From: Hyphomicrobiaceae bacterium
Lineage (GTDB): Bacteria; Pseudomonadota; Alphaproteobacteria; Rhizobiales; Hyphomicrobiaceae
Assembly: GCA_020442165.1 (NCBI GenBank)
Contig: JAGRKV010000045.1
Location: 124,001 to 188,000, forward strand
Direction of reading: 5' to 3'
Length of the DNA: 64,000 nucleotides
Part shown: positions 1 through 9,585 of the stretch, one piece after another
Numbering within the stretch: the stretch's first letter is position 1
Layout of the letters: every line of letters starts with the position of its first letter
Translations under genes and position numbers: made by a program
Notes under the pieces: model-generated
Told to the model about the DNA's origin: nothing
Seen by the model: only the letters and a program-made list of their open reading frames with translations
Databases searched by the model: none

Positions 1-365
1 GCATCATCCGCGGTGAGGTAGCGCCAGCCCTGGAACGCCCGGCGCGGCACCGGGCGGACGGGTATCAGCTCGGGGTCGAGCAGCAGCAGGCAGCACGGAG
101 AGCCATCCTCCTTCTTGCCTTCGCCAAAACCGATCAGGCGCTGACGCACCTGGATCGCACCCTTGATGACCCAATAGAGCGAGCCGCCGTCCAGAAGCTC
201 GGCTTGGCGTTTGGGGGTCTGGAACGTCGTGTGGAAGAGCTGGGCATTGCGGCTCTGTTTGCGCGCCGTCTCCAAGCGCTCGGTCTGCCACTGCGCGAGT
301 TCCTCGATGGAGGCGACTCCCACGCATAGCTTGACCAGATTGAGTGGCGGTGTTGTGCGGTTCAT
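1..365 (-). CDS. DUF1489 family protein, C-terminus cut by window edge
   Basis: The minus-strand reading frame starts at an ATG at 363-365 and stays open to the left edge, so only about 121 N-terminal residues are present. It opens MNRTTPPLNLVKLCVGVASI and contains a GSLYWVIKGAIQVRQRLIGF segment, which I recognise as the DUF1489 family, found almost only in alphaproteobacteria. The function of the family is unknown. The other minus-strand frame here (4-327) is an Arg- and Pro-rich shadow. The family call is from memory of the sequence pattern and is fairly sure. Nothing can be said about the missing C-terminus. Confidence 0.72.
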   Translation of the reverse strand, partial: MNRTTPPLNLVKLCVGVASIEELAQWQTERLETARKQSRNAQLFHTTFQTPKRQAELLDGGSLYWVIKGAIQVRQRLIGFGEGKKEDGSPCCLLLLDPELIPVRPVPRRAFQGWRYLTADD

Positions 366-508
366 TGGCTGAGTGCCTGACAGAAGCTCCCGATTCAAAA
401 ACCTTGGTGGCCTGGCAAGCGCATTATTCAGATCTCGTTGGGGCCAACGGGACCTTGGGCGCGCCGGGCTCTGCGACGCGACGGAGGGCACAGACTAACG
501 GCCCAGCG

Positions 509-949
509 TCATGGGCTTGATTTGCATTCACCGCTATATTGCGCGAAGACCGGCTGTCCCAGAAGCCCCAGATGGCGTGAGTGCACAGCCGGGTACAGCC
601 CAGTTGTGGGATCGATGTCATAGATCGTCGTCAGATTGAGAAAACCCTCGTTGACCACTTCCAGGAAGTGATTCGCATTGAGGGCGCGCACGATGCGCAG
701 CGTTCCCGCACCGTCACCCGTGCCTGTCAGCAGGCGCGCGCTCTGGGCTTCCAGATCAATGCCGGCAACCTCAAACTGCAGTGCCTGGGCCGGCTTGGAG
801 ACGAACTTGCCCCCCTCATAAGTCGTTGAAACACCGCTATCGAACTTGCATTGCAGCGCTTTGGGCAACCCTTCAGCCGATGCCCAGGGCGCCGCAATCA
901 TCAGGCAGAATGCTGTGGCGGCAAGTGCAGCACCGGTCCTTGCCGCCAT
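509..949 (-). CDS. Exported hypothetical protein
   Basis: About 146 residues, not recognised. The ATG at 949 is chosen because it gives a clean signal peptide, MAARTGAALAATAFCLMIAA followed by an ASA-EG cleavage-like site. An in-frame upstream start at 1099 would add 50 polar residues before the signal. The mature part has single Cys residues near each end (LQCKFDSG and SGECKSS), which could form a disulfide in the periplasm, and reads like a small beta-rich domain. It stands alone: the gene to the left is DUF1489 on the same strand, 143 bases away, and the gene to the right is divergent. Confidence 0.6.
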   Translation of the reverse strand: MAARTGAALAATAFCLMIAAPWASAEGLPKALQCKFDSGVSTTYEGGKFVSKPAQALQFEVAGIDLEAQSARLLTGTGDGAGTLRIVRALNANHFLEVVNEGFLNLTTIYDIDPTTGLYPAVHSRHLGLLGQPVFAQYSGECKSSP

Positions 950-1483
950 CGCCGCACGCTCCGCCGTCCGACCAATCCGGCCCCCGTTATCATGCCCCGT
1001 TGCCACAGTTGTGCTCCCTCTTTGCTCCTCAACCGCTGCATTGAAGCGCTGCGCGATGTTTTTCTCAAGGTTTCGAGCAGCGGAATCCGATGCCGCCATA
1101 TGCCGCGCGCGTCAACAGTTGGGGATCGTGCGCCCTGCCATGATTGCTCCGCATTGACCCCCTAGGTAGAAGCGTTAAACCTTTGATCGGGCAAGAACGA
1201 CCGTCAGCACGCCTGCTGCTGGAATGCCGCGTATGGCATACGCGGCTCGAATTGTGCCACGGCAGGGACTGACGGTGAACTGGGTCGGGGCCTGAGCCGG
1301 GTCGGGGACAGGGAAGTTGAGAAAAACTGACAGGAGCACGGGCAAGAGGTCGCATTGCGCGGCCCCGCTCCCATTCAGGAAGTGCAAGATGGCATGACGA
1401 ACGGCACGACAAACAGCATAGTGGATGCCCACCGGCGCAGCCGCGCGCGCGCTGAGTGCCGTCGCTCCTGTTGGAGCAGGTCC
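950..1483. other. Divergent intergenic region without a convincing gene
   Basis: This stretch separates two divergently transcribed genes for exported proteins. The open frames inside it (for example 1065-1412 minus) are rich in Arg, Ser and Pro and match no family I know. It probably holds promoters for both sides. Part of it would become coding if the right-hand gene starts at 1394 instead of 1484. Confidence 0.5.
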
Positions 1484-2566
1484 ATGCGTGCCGTTGTGCT
1501 GGCGGGCTTGGCGGTCATTTGCGCTGCCGGCTCCGCGGCCGAGCGGTCAGCTCATGCGCAAGGTTTCGGCTGGCCGTGGGAATCGAATGAACGCCCAGCC
1601 CCGGTGCCGCGCGAACCCGTCTATCGCGAGCCTGCACGGCCGGCCCCCGAGCCGAGCGATGGCGGCTGGAGCACGTCGCAAGGTGGCCAACAAAATTCCG
1701 GCCGCAGCTCGATCTGTCTCCGGCTCGAACAACGGCTGGTGCAGGAATCGCAGGGCGGCAACAAGGCCCGCGAGCAGTTGCCGCAGGTCGAAAACGACCT
1801 GCGCCAGGCACAGCGCGATTTGCGCAAGCTGGAGCGGGACCTGGATCGGGCCGACTGCTACGAGTGGTTCTTGTTCTCCAAGCAGCTGCGCAACACGCGG
1901 GTCTGCCGCAAGGCGGTCAACGATGTCGACGAGGTGAAGCGCCGGATTGCAGACCTCGAAGGTCAGCGTCACGAAATCCAGTCTACGAGCGGCCGTTCAT
2001 ATCAGGATGAAATCATCCGCGAGCTGGCCCGCAACAACTGCGGCTCGAGCTACCAGCAGGAGGCGCGCCGCCGCGACGGTGGATCATTCTCCGGCCTGTG
2101 GCAGGACGAGGACAGCGCCGCTTCATCAAGCGCCAACGGCTTTCGGGCCCTGCCCTTTGCGACCTATCGGACGGTCTGCGTGAGACTGTGCGATGGCTAC
2201 TACTTCCCGGTCAGTTTTTCGACGCTGCCCAATCACTTCCAGCGCGATGCCGAAGTATGCCAATCGAAATGCGCCGCGCCTGCCCAACTCTACTACTATC
2301 AAAATCCTGGCGGCGCCGTCGATCAGATGGTCGCCTTCGACAACAACCAGCAGTACACCAAACTGAAGACGGCCTTCCTTTATCGCAAAGAGTACATCAG
2401 CGGCTGTTCCTGCAAGCAGGCGGAATACGTGCCACAGACCGCCATACCCGGCGGCAGAAAGGCCGATGCGTCGGGGGCTGGCCTCCCGCCGCCCGCGACG
2501 ACGGGCAGCACGGAGCGCGCGCCAACTTCAGTCGGCGATGCCATGGACCCCTGGCGGCCGCGCTGA
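1484..2566 (+). CDS. DUF2865 family exported protein
   Basis: About 360 residues from the ATG at 1484. This start has GGAG seven bases upstream and gives a signal peptide (MRAVVLAGLAVICAAGSAA). A second in-frame ATG at 1394 is possible. After a Pro-rich linker comes a charged coiled-coil stretch (roughly residues 80-165). A C-terminal domain follows with spaced Cys residues, including VCVRLCDGYYFPVSFSTLP and EYISGCSCKQ. This C-terminal pattern is the DUF2865 signature of Hyphomicrobiales proteins, whose function is unknown. The Cys pairs suggest disulfides in the periplasm. Confidence 0.8.
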   Translation: MRAVVLAGLAVICAAGSAAERSAHAQGFGWPWESNERPAPVPREPVYREPARPAPEPSDGGWSTSQGGQQNSGRSSICLRLEQRLVQESQGGNKAREQLPQVENDLRQAQRDLRKLERDLDRADCYEWFLFSKQLRNTRVCRKAVNDVDEVKRRIADLEGQRHEIQSTSGRSYQDEIIRELARNNCGSSYQQEARRRDGGSFSGLWQDEDSAASSSANGFRALPFATYRTVCVRLCDGYYFPVSFSTLPNHFQRDAEVCQSKCAAPAQLYYYQNPGGAVDQMVAFDNNQQYTKLKTAFLYRKEYISGCSCKQAEYVPQTAIPGGRKADASGAGLPPPATTGSTERAPTSVGDAMDPWRPR

Positions 2567-2581
2567 AGAACCTGCATTTTT

Positions 2582-2630
2582 GAGCATGTTCTTCATGCTG
2601 AACCGCATTGCACTTCAGCTAAACATGCTC
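2582..2630. terminator. Nested hairpin between convergent genes
   Basis: GAGCATGTT (2582-2590) pairs perfectly with AACATGCTC (2622-2630). Inside it GCTGAA (2597-2602) pairs with TTCAGC (2614-2619), leaving an 11-base loop. It lies in the 85-base gap between the stop codons of two convergent genes, so it could end transcription in both directions. There is no long T tract on either side, so an mRNA 3'-end stabiliser is an alternative. Confidence 0.45.
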
Positions 2631-2651
2631 GGGAAATTCCGCGCCTTATCA

Positions 2652-4013
2652 TCAAGCGGCAAGACGGCTTAGCGCCCGCGCTCGTCCGATGAGCGGCAGC
2701 AAGGCCTTCAACTCGGGCCCCGCCTCGCGACCTGTCAGCGCAAGCCGCAGCGGATGAAACAGTGCGCGACCCTTGGCACCGGTGGTCTGTTTGACGGCGG
2801 CCGTCCAGTTGCCCCAGGTGTTTTCATCCCAGGGTTCTGCCGGCAGATGCCGTGCGGCCGCGTCCAGGAATGCGCGGTTTTCGACGACGGGTGTGATGTC
2901 GCCCGCAACGACCTCCCACCAGCCTGCTGCATCAGTCAGCTTTTCCAGATTGCCGCGCACCGCGAGCCAGAAGGGTTCACCACCGCTGACTCCCAGCGCC
3001 GACAACCCATCTGCCACGTCGTCGTAGGTTAGCATGTGCAGGAAGCGCGCATTCAGTCCGTCAAGTTCGGTCACGTCGAAGCGGGCCGGCGCAACTGAGA
3101 TCTTGGAGAACGCGAAGTTTTCCGCCAGATCCTGCAGTGACGTGTGGGGTGCGATTGCGTCCGAGGTGCCGACGAGTGCTGCGTGGGAGACGACGGCCAT
3201 GGGTTCGTACCCGGCTTCACGCAGCCCTTCGACCGACAACGAGTCGATCCGCTTGGACAGCGCCTTGCCGTCGGAATCCACCAGCAGGCTGTGATGCCCG
3301 AAGGCGGGCGGCTCGGCGCCCAATGCCCTGAACAATGCGATCTGCACGCCAGTGTTGGTGATGTGATCGCCGCCACGGACGATATGGGTGATGGCGAAGT
3401 CGATGTCGTCGATGACGCTGGTGAAGGTATAGAGATAGGTGCCGTCGGCGCGGATCAGGACCGGGTCCGACAGAGAACCCAGATCGACCGTCTGATCGCC
3501 GCGCACCAAATCATTCCACGAAACGATGGTGGGCGCTGGTTTCAGCTCCCGATCGGTTTCGGTGTTGGGCAGGCGCAATCGCCAGTGCGGCACGCGCCCT
3601 TCGGCCAGCATGCCTGCGCGCTCGTCCTCGGTCAGCTTGAGAGCGGCGCGATCGTAGATTGGCGGCAGTCCACGTGCCATCTGCCGCTTGCGGCGGCGCT
3701 CCAATTCGTCCTCCGATTCAAAGCACGGATAGAGGTGGCCCGATGCCTTGAGGGTTGCTGCCACCTCGTCGTAGCGGGCGAGGCGGTCGGACTGGCGCGC
3801 ATGCCAATCGGTCGTCAGACCAAGCCAATCCAAATCGCGGCGAATGCCTTCGGCAAACGCCTCGGTGGAGCGCTCGCGATCCGTATCGTCCATGCGCAAC
3901 AGGAAGCGGCCGCCTGACTGCATTGCGAACAGGTAGTTCAGTACCGCCGTGCGGATGTTGCCGATGTGCAACCGGCCGGTGGGGCTTGGCGCGAAACGGA
4001 CAGCGATGCTCAT
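2652..4013 (-). CDS. gltX: Glutamyl-tRNA synthetase
   Basis: Class I aminoacyl-tRNA synthetase of about 453 residues that charges tRNA-Glu in the cytoplasm. The first catalytic motif is [13 protein letters not shown] (HIGH type) and the second is KALSKR (KMSKS type), near residue 240. The length fits the shorter of the two GltX types common in alphaproteobacteria. One of those types often mischarges tRNA-Gln for later amidation, but which role this copy has cannot be read from the sequence. The ATG at 4013-4011 overlaps the upstream nadE stop as TGATG; a GTG one codon earlier is also possible. The two genes are therefore probably one operon with translational coupling. Confidence 0.93.
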   Translation of the reverse strand: MSIAVRFAPSPTGRLHIGNIRTAVLNYLFAMQSGGRFLLRMDDTDRERSTEAFAEGIRRDLDWLGLTTDWHARQSDRLARYDEVAATLKASGHLYPCFESEDELERRRKRQMARGLPPIYDRAALKLTEDERAGMLAEGRVPHWRLRLPNTETDRELKPAPTIVSWNDLVRGDQTVDLGSLSDPVLIRADGTYLYTFTSVIDDIDFAITHIVRGGDHITNTGVQIALFRALGAEPPAFGHHSLLVDSDGKALSKRIDSLSVEGLREAGYEPMAVVSHAALVGTSDAIAPHTSLQDLAENFAFSKISVAPARFDVTELDGLNARFLHMLTYDDVADGLSALGVSGGEPFWLAVRGNLEKLTDAAGWWEVVAGDITPVVENRAFLDAAARHLPAEPWDENTWGNWTAAVKQTTGAKGRALFHPLRLALTGREAGPELKALLPLIGRARALSRLAA

Positions 4014-5746
4014 CACATGCCCTCCCCGCCGTCATCGCGCGGCGCGACGGTGCGCGGCACTCGCGTCTCGCTTCTGGTTTCAACACCGTGCGCGGGCGGG
4101 TTTGGCTCGCGGAAACGGTTGGTGATCGGGTAGCGGCGATCGCGGCCGAAGTTGCGCGAGGAGATCTTGACGCCGGGCGCGGCCTGTCGGCGCTTGTACT
4201 CGGAAATATAGAGCAGGCGCTCGACCTTGCGCACCGTTTCGGGCGGATGTCCGCGTTGGATGATCTCGGGCACGCTCATCTCCTTTTCAACGAGGCAAGC
4301 GAGGATGTCGTCGAGCACGTCATACGGCGGCAGGCTATCCTGATCGGTCTGGTTGTCGCGCAGCTCAGCGGTCGGCGCCTTGGTCAGGATGTTTTCCGGA
4401 ATGACGATGCCGGCTGGCCCCTTCGCGCCTTCGGGGCGATTCGAATTGCGCCAGCGGGCGATGCGGTAGACCTCGGTCTTGTAGAGATCCTTGATGGGAT
4501 TGAAGCCGCCGTTCATGTCGCCATAAAGCGTCGCGTAGCCGACCGACATTTCTGATTTGTTGCCGGTGGTGACGACCATGTGGCCAAACTTGTTTGAGAT
4601 CGCCATCAGGATGGCGCCGCGCGTGCGCGACTGCAGGTTTTCCTCGGTGATGTCGGCGTTGGTGCCTTTGAAGAGATCCTTCAGTGCCGCCCCAAATCCT
4701 TCGACCGGATCTGAGATCGGCACGGTATCGTAACGGATGCTCAGCGCCTTGGCGCAGTCCGCAGCGTCCTTGAGCGATGCTTCCGACGTATAGCGGTAGG
4801 GCAGCATCACCGCATGCACGCGGTCCGCACCCAGCGCGTCGACCGCCATGGCGGCAACAAGGGCGGAGTCGATGCCTCCTGACAGGCCAAGCACGACACC
4901 GGGAAAGCCGTTCTTGGCGACGTAGTCCCTGAGACCCAGCACGCATGCTTCGTAGGCCGCACCGTCGCCTTCGGCATAGAGAGAGCGCTCGCCCTGGGCA
5001 CAGACCCAGCCATCGGCGGTCTTCGTCCAATCGGTCATGACCAGCATCTCGCGCCACTCATCGAGCTGCACGGCGATGCTGCGATCGCGGTTGAGCACGA
5101 ACGAGCCGCCATCGAAAACGAGTTCGTCCTGGCCACCGACCTGATTGACGTAGACGAGCGGCAACTCCGTTTCGGTGACGCGCGCGACGACGACGTTCAA
5201 GCGCACGTCGCGCTTCTTCCAGTCGAAGGGCGAGCCGTTGGGCACGATCAAGACCTCAGCGCCGCACTCGGCCAGGCACTCGGTGACGTCTTCCTTCCAG
5301 ATGTCCTCGCAGATGGGCGCGCCGATCTTCAGCCCTCGAAACAGGATCGGTCCCGGCAGGGGGCCTGCTGCGAACACGCGCTTTTCGTCGAAGACACCAT
5401 AGTTGGGCAGATCGACCTTGTAACGAACGGCTGTCACCTCGCCCTTCTCGATCAGCACCACGGCGTTGTAGACGCGCTCCTCCTCCGTCCAGATGGTGCC
5501 GAGTAGTACGCCCGGGCCGTCATCGGCGAACTGGCGCGCGAGTTCGAGGACGCGGGCACGGGCTGCCTGCTGGAACGCCGGCTTCAGCACCAGGTCCTCG
5601 GGCGGGTAGCCGGTGATGAACAGCTCCGGAAACACGACGAGATCGGCACCGATGCGCGCAGCTTCCGCACGCGCGGCGGCGACCTTGGCGGCGTTGCCGT
5701 CGAGATCACCGACGGTCGGGTTCAACTGGGCAAGCGCGATTTTCAT
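4013..5746 (-). CDS. nadE: Glutamine-dependent NAD+ synthase
   Basis: 577 residues. It makes NAD+ from nicotinate adenine dinucleotide, using ATP and ammonia released from glutamine. The N-terminal half is a nitrilase-fold glutaminase with the Glu-Lys-Cys triad visible: Glu41 in [11 protein letters not shown], Lys110 in [14 protein letters not shown] and Cys146 in GAPICEDIW. The C-terminal half is the synthetase with the pyrophosphate loop [12 protein letters not shown] and, later, [19 protein letters not shown]. The length is normal for the two-domain enzyme. Its stop overlaps the gltX start by one base. Certain by family. Confidence 0.95.
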   Translation of the reverse strand: MKIALAQLNPTVGDLDGNAAKVAAARAEAARIGADLVVFPELFITGYPPEDLVLKPAFQQAARARVLELARQFADDGPGVLLGTIWTEEERVYNAVVLIEKGEVTAVRYKVDLPNYGVFDEKRVFAAGPLPGPILFRGLKIGAPICEDIWKEDVTECLAECGAEVLIVPNGSPFDWKKRDVRLNVVVARVTETELPLVYVNQVGGQDELVFDGGSFVLNRDRSIAVQLDEWREMLVMTDWTKTADGWVCAQGERSLYAEGDGAAYEACVLGLRDYVAKNGFPGVVLGLSGGIDSALVAAMAVDALGADRVHAVMLPYRYTSEASLKDAADCAKALSIRYDTVPISDPVEGFGAALKDLFKGTNADITEENLQSRTRGAILMAISNKFGHMVVTTGNKSEMSVGYATLYGDMNGGFNPIKDLYKTEVYRIARWRNSNRPEGAKGPAGIVIPENILTKAPTAELRDNQTDQDSLPPYDVLDDILACLVEKEMSVPEIIQRGHPPETVRKVERLLYISEYKRRQAAPGVKISSRNFGRDRRYPITNRFREPNPPAHGVETRSETRVPRTVAPRDDGGEGM

Positions 5747-5909
5747 GTGGGCTGGCAGCGGGCGGTTGGCATCATGGCGCGGAGACTATGCGGGGCGCGC
5801 GGGGAGTGCAATGGCGGGCCAATCACCATCCCTCGGCAACCGCTGACTGCGCTATTGCCGGCGGCGCCAATCAAGCTCCGCCGGCACGTTGTTCAACGCC
5901 TCGTGGCGA

Positions 5910-7319
5910 TCACGCCGAGGCTATGGCAGCCCCACTGTGGGGATGCGCACGGGCGGTGCGCAGCGCGCGGAGCCGCTCGGCAACCATGAAGGCGATTTCG
6001 AGCGATTGCTCGGCGTTGAGGCGCGGATCGCACAGCGTCTCGTAGCGCTTGGACAGATCGGCATCGACGATCTTGGCCGCGCCGCCGGTGCATTCGGTGA
6101 CGTCCTTGCCGGTCATCTCCAGATGCACGCCGCCGGGATGCACGCCTTCGGCCTGCGCAATGTCGAAGAAGCGTTCCACCTCCTCCTTGACGCGGCCGAG
6201 GGGGCGCGTCTTGTCGCCGGTCGTCGCCGTGATCGTGTTGCCGTGCATGGGATCGCACATCCAGATCACCTTGCGGCCAGCGCGTGAAACGGCGCGCATC
6301 AGCTTGGGCAGGTGCTTGTCCACCTTGTCGGAGCCAAAGCGTCCGATCAGTGTCAACCGGCCCGGCTCGTTCTTCGGGTCGAGGATGTCGATCAGCTGCA
6401 GCAGCCCGTCGGGCTCCAGCGACGGTCCGCACTTCAGGCCAATCGGGTTGTAGATGCCACGAATGTACTCGACGTGCGCATGGTCGGGCTGGCGCGTGCG
6501 ATCGCCGATCCACAGGAAGTGGGCGGAGGTCGCAAACGTATTGCCGGTATCCATCAGGCCATCGCGCCGCGTGAACGCCTGCTCGTAGGGCAGCAGCAGC
6601 GCCTCGTGGCTGGTGTAGAAGTCGGTCGTCAGCAGCGGCCGCGTGTTCTTCTCGTCGACGCCCATCGCACACAGGATTTCACGCGTGCGGTCGATCTCGT
6701 CGGCAAGCTTGTCGTACTTGGCCTCGATCGGCTTGTCCTTGGTGAAGCTCAGCGCCCAGCGGTGTACGTTCTCCAGGCTGGCATAGCCACCCTGGAGGAA
6801 CGCGCGCAGGAAGTTGAGCGTGGCCGCCGACTGACGGTAGGCCTGCAGCATGCGATGGGGATCGGGGATGCGATCCTCGGGTGTGAACTCGGCGCCGTTG
6901 ATGATATCGCCGCGATAGCTCGGCAGCTCCACGCCATCCTTCTTCTCGATGGACGATGAGCGCGGCTTTGCAAACTGGCCGCCAATACGGCCGATCTTCA
7001 CCACCGGCAGGCCGCCGGAGAACGTCATCACCAACGCGCTTTGCAGGAAAACGCGGAAGTAGCTGGAGATGTTGTCCGGCCCGTGCTCCTTGAAGCTTTC
7101 AGCGCAATCGCCGCCCTGGAAGACGAAGCCGTTGCCCTCGGCAGCTGCCGCCAGCTTCTGCCGCAGGCGTGCGACCTCATTGTAGAAGACGAGCGGCGGG
7201 AAGGACGCCAGCTTGTCTTCGACATCGGCAAGGGCCGCGGGATCGGGGTACTCGGGCACCTGGACGATCGGCTTCGACCGCCAGCTGTCAGGGCTCCAGG
7301 GTGCCGCCATCGGCTTCAT
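5910..7319 (-). CDS. Class II 3-deoxy-7-phosphoheptulonate (DAHP) synthase
   Basis: About 469 residues. It joins phosphoenolpyruvate and erythrose 4-phosphate in the first step of the shikimate pathway to aromatic amino acids. Class II (plant and actinobacterial type) is shown by WSPDSWRSKPIVQVPEYPD at the N-terminus, by VFQGGDCAESFKEH with the metal-binding Cys, and by KVIWMCDPMHGNT and GVHLEMTGKDVTECTGG. The ATG at 7319 is chosen because AGGAG lies five bases upstream. An upstream in-frame start at 7424 lacks this and adds unlike sequence. The gene is divergent from ybdK. The symbol is left empty because class II enzymes are named inconsistently (aroG, aroH, aroF). Confidence 0.92.
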   Translation of the reverse strand: MKPMAAPWSPDSWRSKPIVQVPEYPDPAALADVEDKLASFPPLVFYNEVARLRQKLAAAAEGNGFVFQGGDCAESFKEHGPDNISSYFRVFLQSALVMTFSGGLPVVKIGRIGGQFAKPRSSSIEKKDGVELPSYRGDIINGAEFTPEDRIPDPHRMLQAYRQSAATLNFLRAFLQGGYASLENVHRWALSFTKDKPIEAKYDKLADEIDRTREILCAMGVDEKNTRPLLTTDFYTSHEALLLPYEQAFTRRDGLMDTGNTFATSAHFLWIGDRTRQPDHAHVEYIRGIYNPIGLKCGPSLEPDGLLQLIDILDPKNEPGRLTLIGRFGSDKVDKHLPKLMRAVSRAGRKVIWMCDPMHGNTITATTGDKTRPLGRVKEEVERFFDIAQAEGVHPGGVHLEMTGKDVTECTGGAAKIVDADLSKRYETLCDPRLNAEQSLEIAFMVAERLRALRTARAHPHSGAAIASA

Positions 7320-7634
7320 TCTCCTAGCGTAACGGGCTGATCGGAGGAGGAAGGCGGAAGCGCCACACGCCGCGGCTTTTGACCCGGCAGACGGCCCGCT
7401 GAAATGGCCTCCTCGAACAGCCACATTGTCATTTGTGCGGCGTTATATGCCATCGCCGGGGCGGTGGCCAGCGTTCCTGCTGGATGTGCTTGCCGGGATT
7501 TGTCCGGACCGCCGGCTTGGGGCCGGCGCTGGACCGGAGGCCTGGAAAAGCGGGCGTTGTCTGGAAAGCGCCAGCCGTTGCCCGTCAGAGGATTTACGCT
7601 GACAGGCAGGCCGGTCCGTGGCAGCTTTCCGCCC
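7320..7634. other. Divergent promoter region between DAHP synthase and ybdK
   Basis: Noncoding if both chosen starts are right. A plus-strand frame is open from 7404, but its residues before position 7635 are unlike the ligase family. I see no clear operator or terminator. Confidence 0.4.
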
Positions 7635-8768
7635 ATGTCCAGCAAACCGCCCTCCTTCACTTTCGGAATTGAAGAGGAATATCACCTCGTCGATCTCGCC
7701 AGCCGCGATCTTGCCGCCGCTCCGGCCGATCTCATGGCCGCGTGCGAAGAGGAGCTGGGCAAGCAGGTGGCGCCGGAGTTCTTCCGCAGTCAGATCGAAA
7801 TAGGCACCCAGGTCTGCCAGTCCTTTGACCAGGCACGCGCGGAGCTTTCCCGGCTGCGCAGTACCATCGCGCGCCATGCTGCCAGCTTTGGTCTGGCTCC
7901 GATTGCGGCGTCGACACATCCTTTCGCCAAGAAGACCGCACTGGAGACCACGCCCAAGGCGCGCTATCAGGCGCTGGCACGAGACTTTGGCGGGATCGGG
8001 CGACGGTTATCGATCTGCGGTATGCATGTGCATGTGGCCATCGAGGATGCCGACGACCGCATCGATCTGATGAACCAGATCCGCTATTTCCTGCCGCACC
8101 TGCTGATGCTCTCGACCTCATCACCGTTCTGGGAGGGGGAGGATACCGGCCTCAAGAGCTATCGGCTGTCGATCTTCCACGAGTTGCCGCGCACCGGCCT
8201 GCCGCAGCGCTTTGAAAGCTTCGGCGAATACCAGCGCACTGTTGATGTGCTGGTCCGTGCCGGCGTCATCGAGGATGCAACAAAGGTTTGGTGGGACTTG
8301 CGGCCCTCGGCGCGTTTTCCGACCCTGGAGATGCGCGTCACTGACGTGTGCACGCGTATGGAGGATGCACTCACCATCGCAGCGCTCTATGTCTCCGTCG
8401 CCCGCATGCTCTACCGGCTGAAAAGCCACAACCAGCGCTGGCGCAGTTATCCCGCCTTTCTGATCGAGGAAAACCGCTGGCGGGCCCAGCGCTACGGCGT
8501 CAGCGATACGCTTTTCGACTTCGGCAAGGGATCGCTGGTGCCATTCGCAGACCTCATTGACGAACTGATCGGCCTAGTTGCGGAGGATGCCGAAGCGATT
8601 GGCTGCCTCAAGGAAGTGGAGCGGGCCAGAGAGATCATAATGAATGGCACGGGAGCTGACCGGCAGCTGGCGGCGCTCGAACAGGCACTGGGGCGCGGAC
8701 AGGAACGCGCCGAAGCGTTGAAGAGCGTTGTCGACCTCCTCATCAAGGAGACCGTGGCCGACCTGTGA
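7635..8768 (+). CDS. ybdK: YbdK-type carboxylate-amine ligase (glutamate-cysteine ligase family 2)
   Basis: 377 residues from the ATG at 7635, where the family begins (MSSKPPSFTFGIEEEYHLVD). The GIEEEY motif is the metal- and ATP-binding signature of the GCS2 fold. HVHVAIEDADDRIDLMNQIR and WWDLRPSARFPTLEMRVTD are further conserved blocks. E. coli YbdK makes gamma-glutamylcysteine weakly. In alphaproteobacteria the family is annotated as glutamate-cysteine ligase and may feed glutathione synthesis, which fits a glutathione reductase 2 kb away. The exact substrate is inferred. Confidence 0.88.
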   Translation: MSSKPPSFTFGIEEEYHLVDLASRDLAAAPADLMAACEEELGKQVAPEFFRSQIEIGTQVCQSFDQARAELSRLRSTIARHAASFGLAPIAASTHPFAKKTALETTPKARYQALARDFGGIGRRLSICGMHVHVAIEDADDRIDLMNQIRYFLPHLLMLSTSSPFWEGEDTGLKSYRLSIFHELPRTGLPQRFESFGEYQRTVDVLVRAGVIEDATKVWWDLRPSARFPTLEMRVTDVCTRMEDALTIAALYVSVARMLYRLKSHNQRWRSYPAFLIEENRWRAQRYGVSDTLFDFGKGSLVPFADLIDELIGLVAEDAEAIGCLKEVERAREIIMNGTGADRQLAALEQALGRGQERAEALKSVVDLLIKETVADL

Positions 8769-8831
8769 GTTGTTGTGCGCTACTCTGCTGTGCGCTGTTC
8801 TCGTCCGCCCTGTGCCGTCGTTTCCCGATGC

Positions 8832-9479
8832 TCAGCGCCGATGCAGCTCCGCCTCTATGGTGATGCGGATCTCATCGGATACCAGTGGTATCGAGCGGGT
8901 GATGCCGTAGTCGGCGCGGAGGATCTGTGTGCGGGCTGAGAAACCTGATGCGTAAACGCCGGCGTAGGTCGGATTGACTTTCGATAGCGGGTGCTCGCCT
9001 GAAAAATTCCAGACAACGGAAAGCGTGACGGGCTTCGTCACGCCATTGAACGTCAGCTCGCCTTCGACGTTGGCCGATTTCGCGGTTGTCGGCATGATCG
9101 CCGTGCTCTTGAAGGTGATGTCGGGGTACTGGGCCACGTTCAGGTAGTCGGGCGTCTTCAAGAGAACATCGTCAAGCGCCGGAACTCCGGTTGTCAGGCT
9201 CTTCAGCGGGATGCGGATGTTGACGCTGCTTGTCTCCGGCTTTTCGGGATCGAAGACAACTTCTCCGTCAATATCGAGAAATCTGCCCGACTGGCGCGAC
9301 AGGCCGAGGTGATCCCAGCTGAAGCGGATTTCGGTATGGTGCTTGTCAAAGCCATAGCGCTCGGGCGCCGCCTGGACGGGCGCGGGGAGCCAGAACAGCG
9401 CAGATACCAGCAGTGCTGCGGCAAGCAATGATCTTGTTGCCGTCCGGAACGCTCGCTCACTTCTGATACCGCTGCGCAT
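8832..9479 (-). CDS. YceI family periplasmic lipid-binding protein
   Basis: About 215 residues. The ATG at 9479 has AGGTGAG upstream and gives a signal peptide ending near PAPVQAAPE. The mature part begins YGFDKHHTEIRFSWDHLGLS, the typical first strands of the YceI lipocalin-like barrel. FNGVTKPVTLSVVW and SARTQILRADYGI are also family blocks. YceI proteins bind isoprenoid or other amphiphilic molecules in the periplasm. The ligand here is unknown. It converges on ybdK with a 63-base gap. Confidence 0.9.
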   Translation of the reverse strand: MRSGIRSERAFRTATRSLLAAALLVSALFWLPAPVQAAPERYGFDKHHTEIRFSWDHLGLSRQSGRFLDIDGEVVFDPEKPETSSVNIRIPLKSLTTGVPALDDVLLKTPDYLNVAQYPDITFKSTAIMPTTAKSANVEGELTFNGVTKPVTLSVVWNFSGEHPLSKVNPTYAGVYASGFSARTQILRADYGITRSIPLVSDEIRITIEAELHRR

Positions 9480-9585
9480 GACCGTCTCACCTTCTTTGAC
9501 GTTATGGTGCCCGCATTTGTACCCGGTTAGACAACGCCCATGACACAAAAGTGGCGCTGGTCAGCCGATCCACAGATGCAGCCTA

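Noticed and set aside
3144..3917. Plus-strand open frame of 257 codons
   Set aside because: It is antisense to gltX, whose frame is certain.
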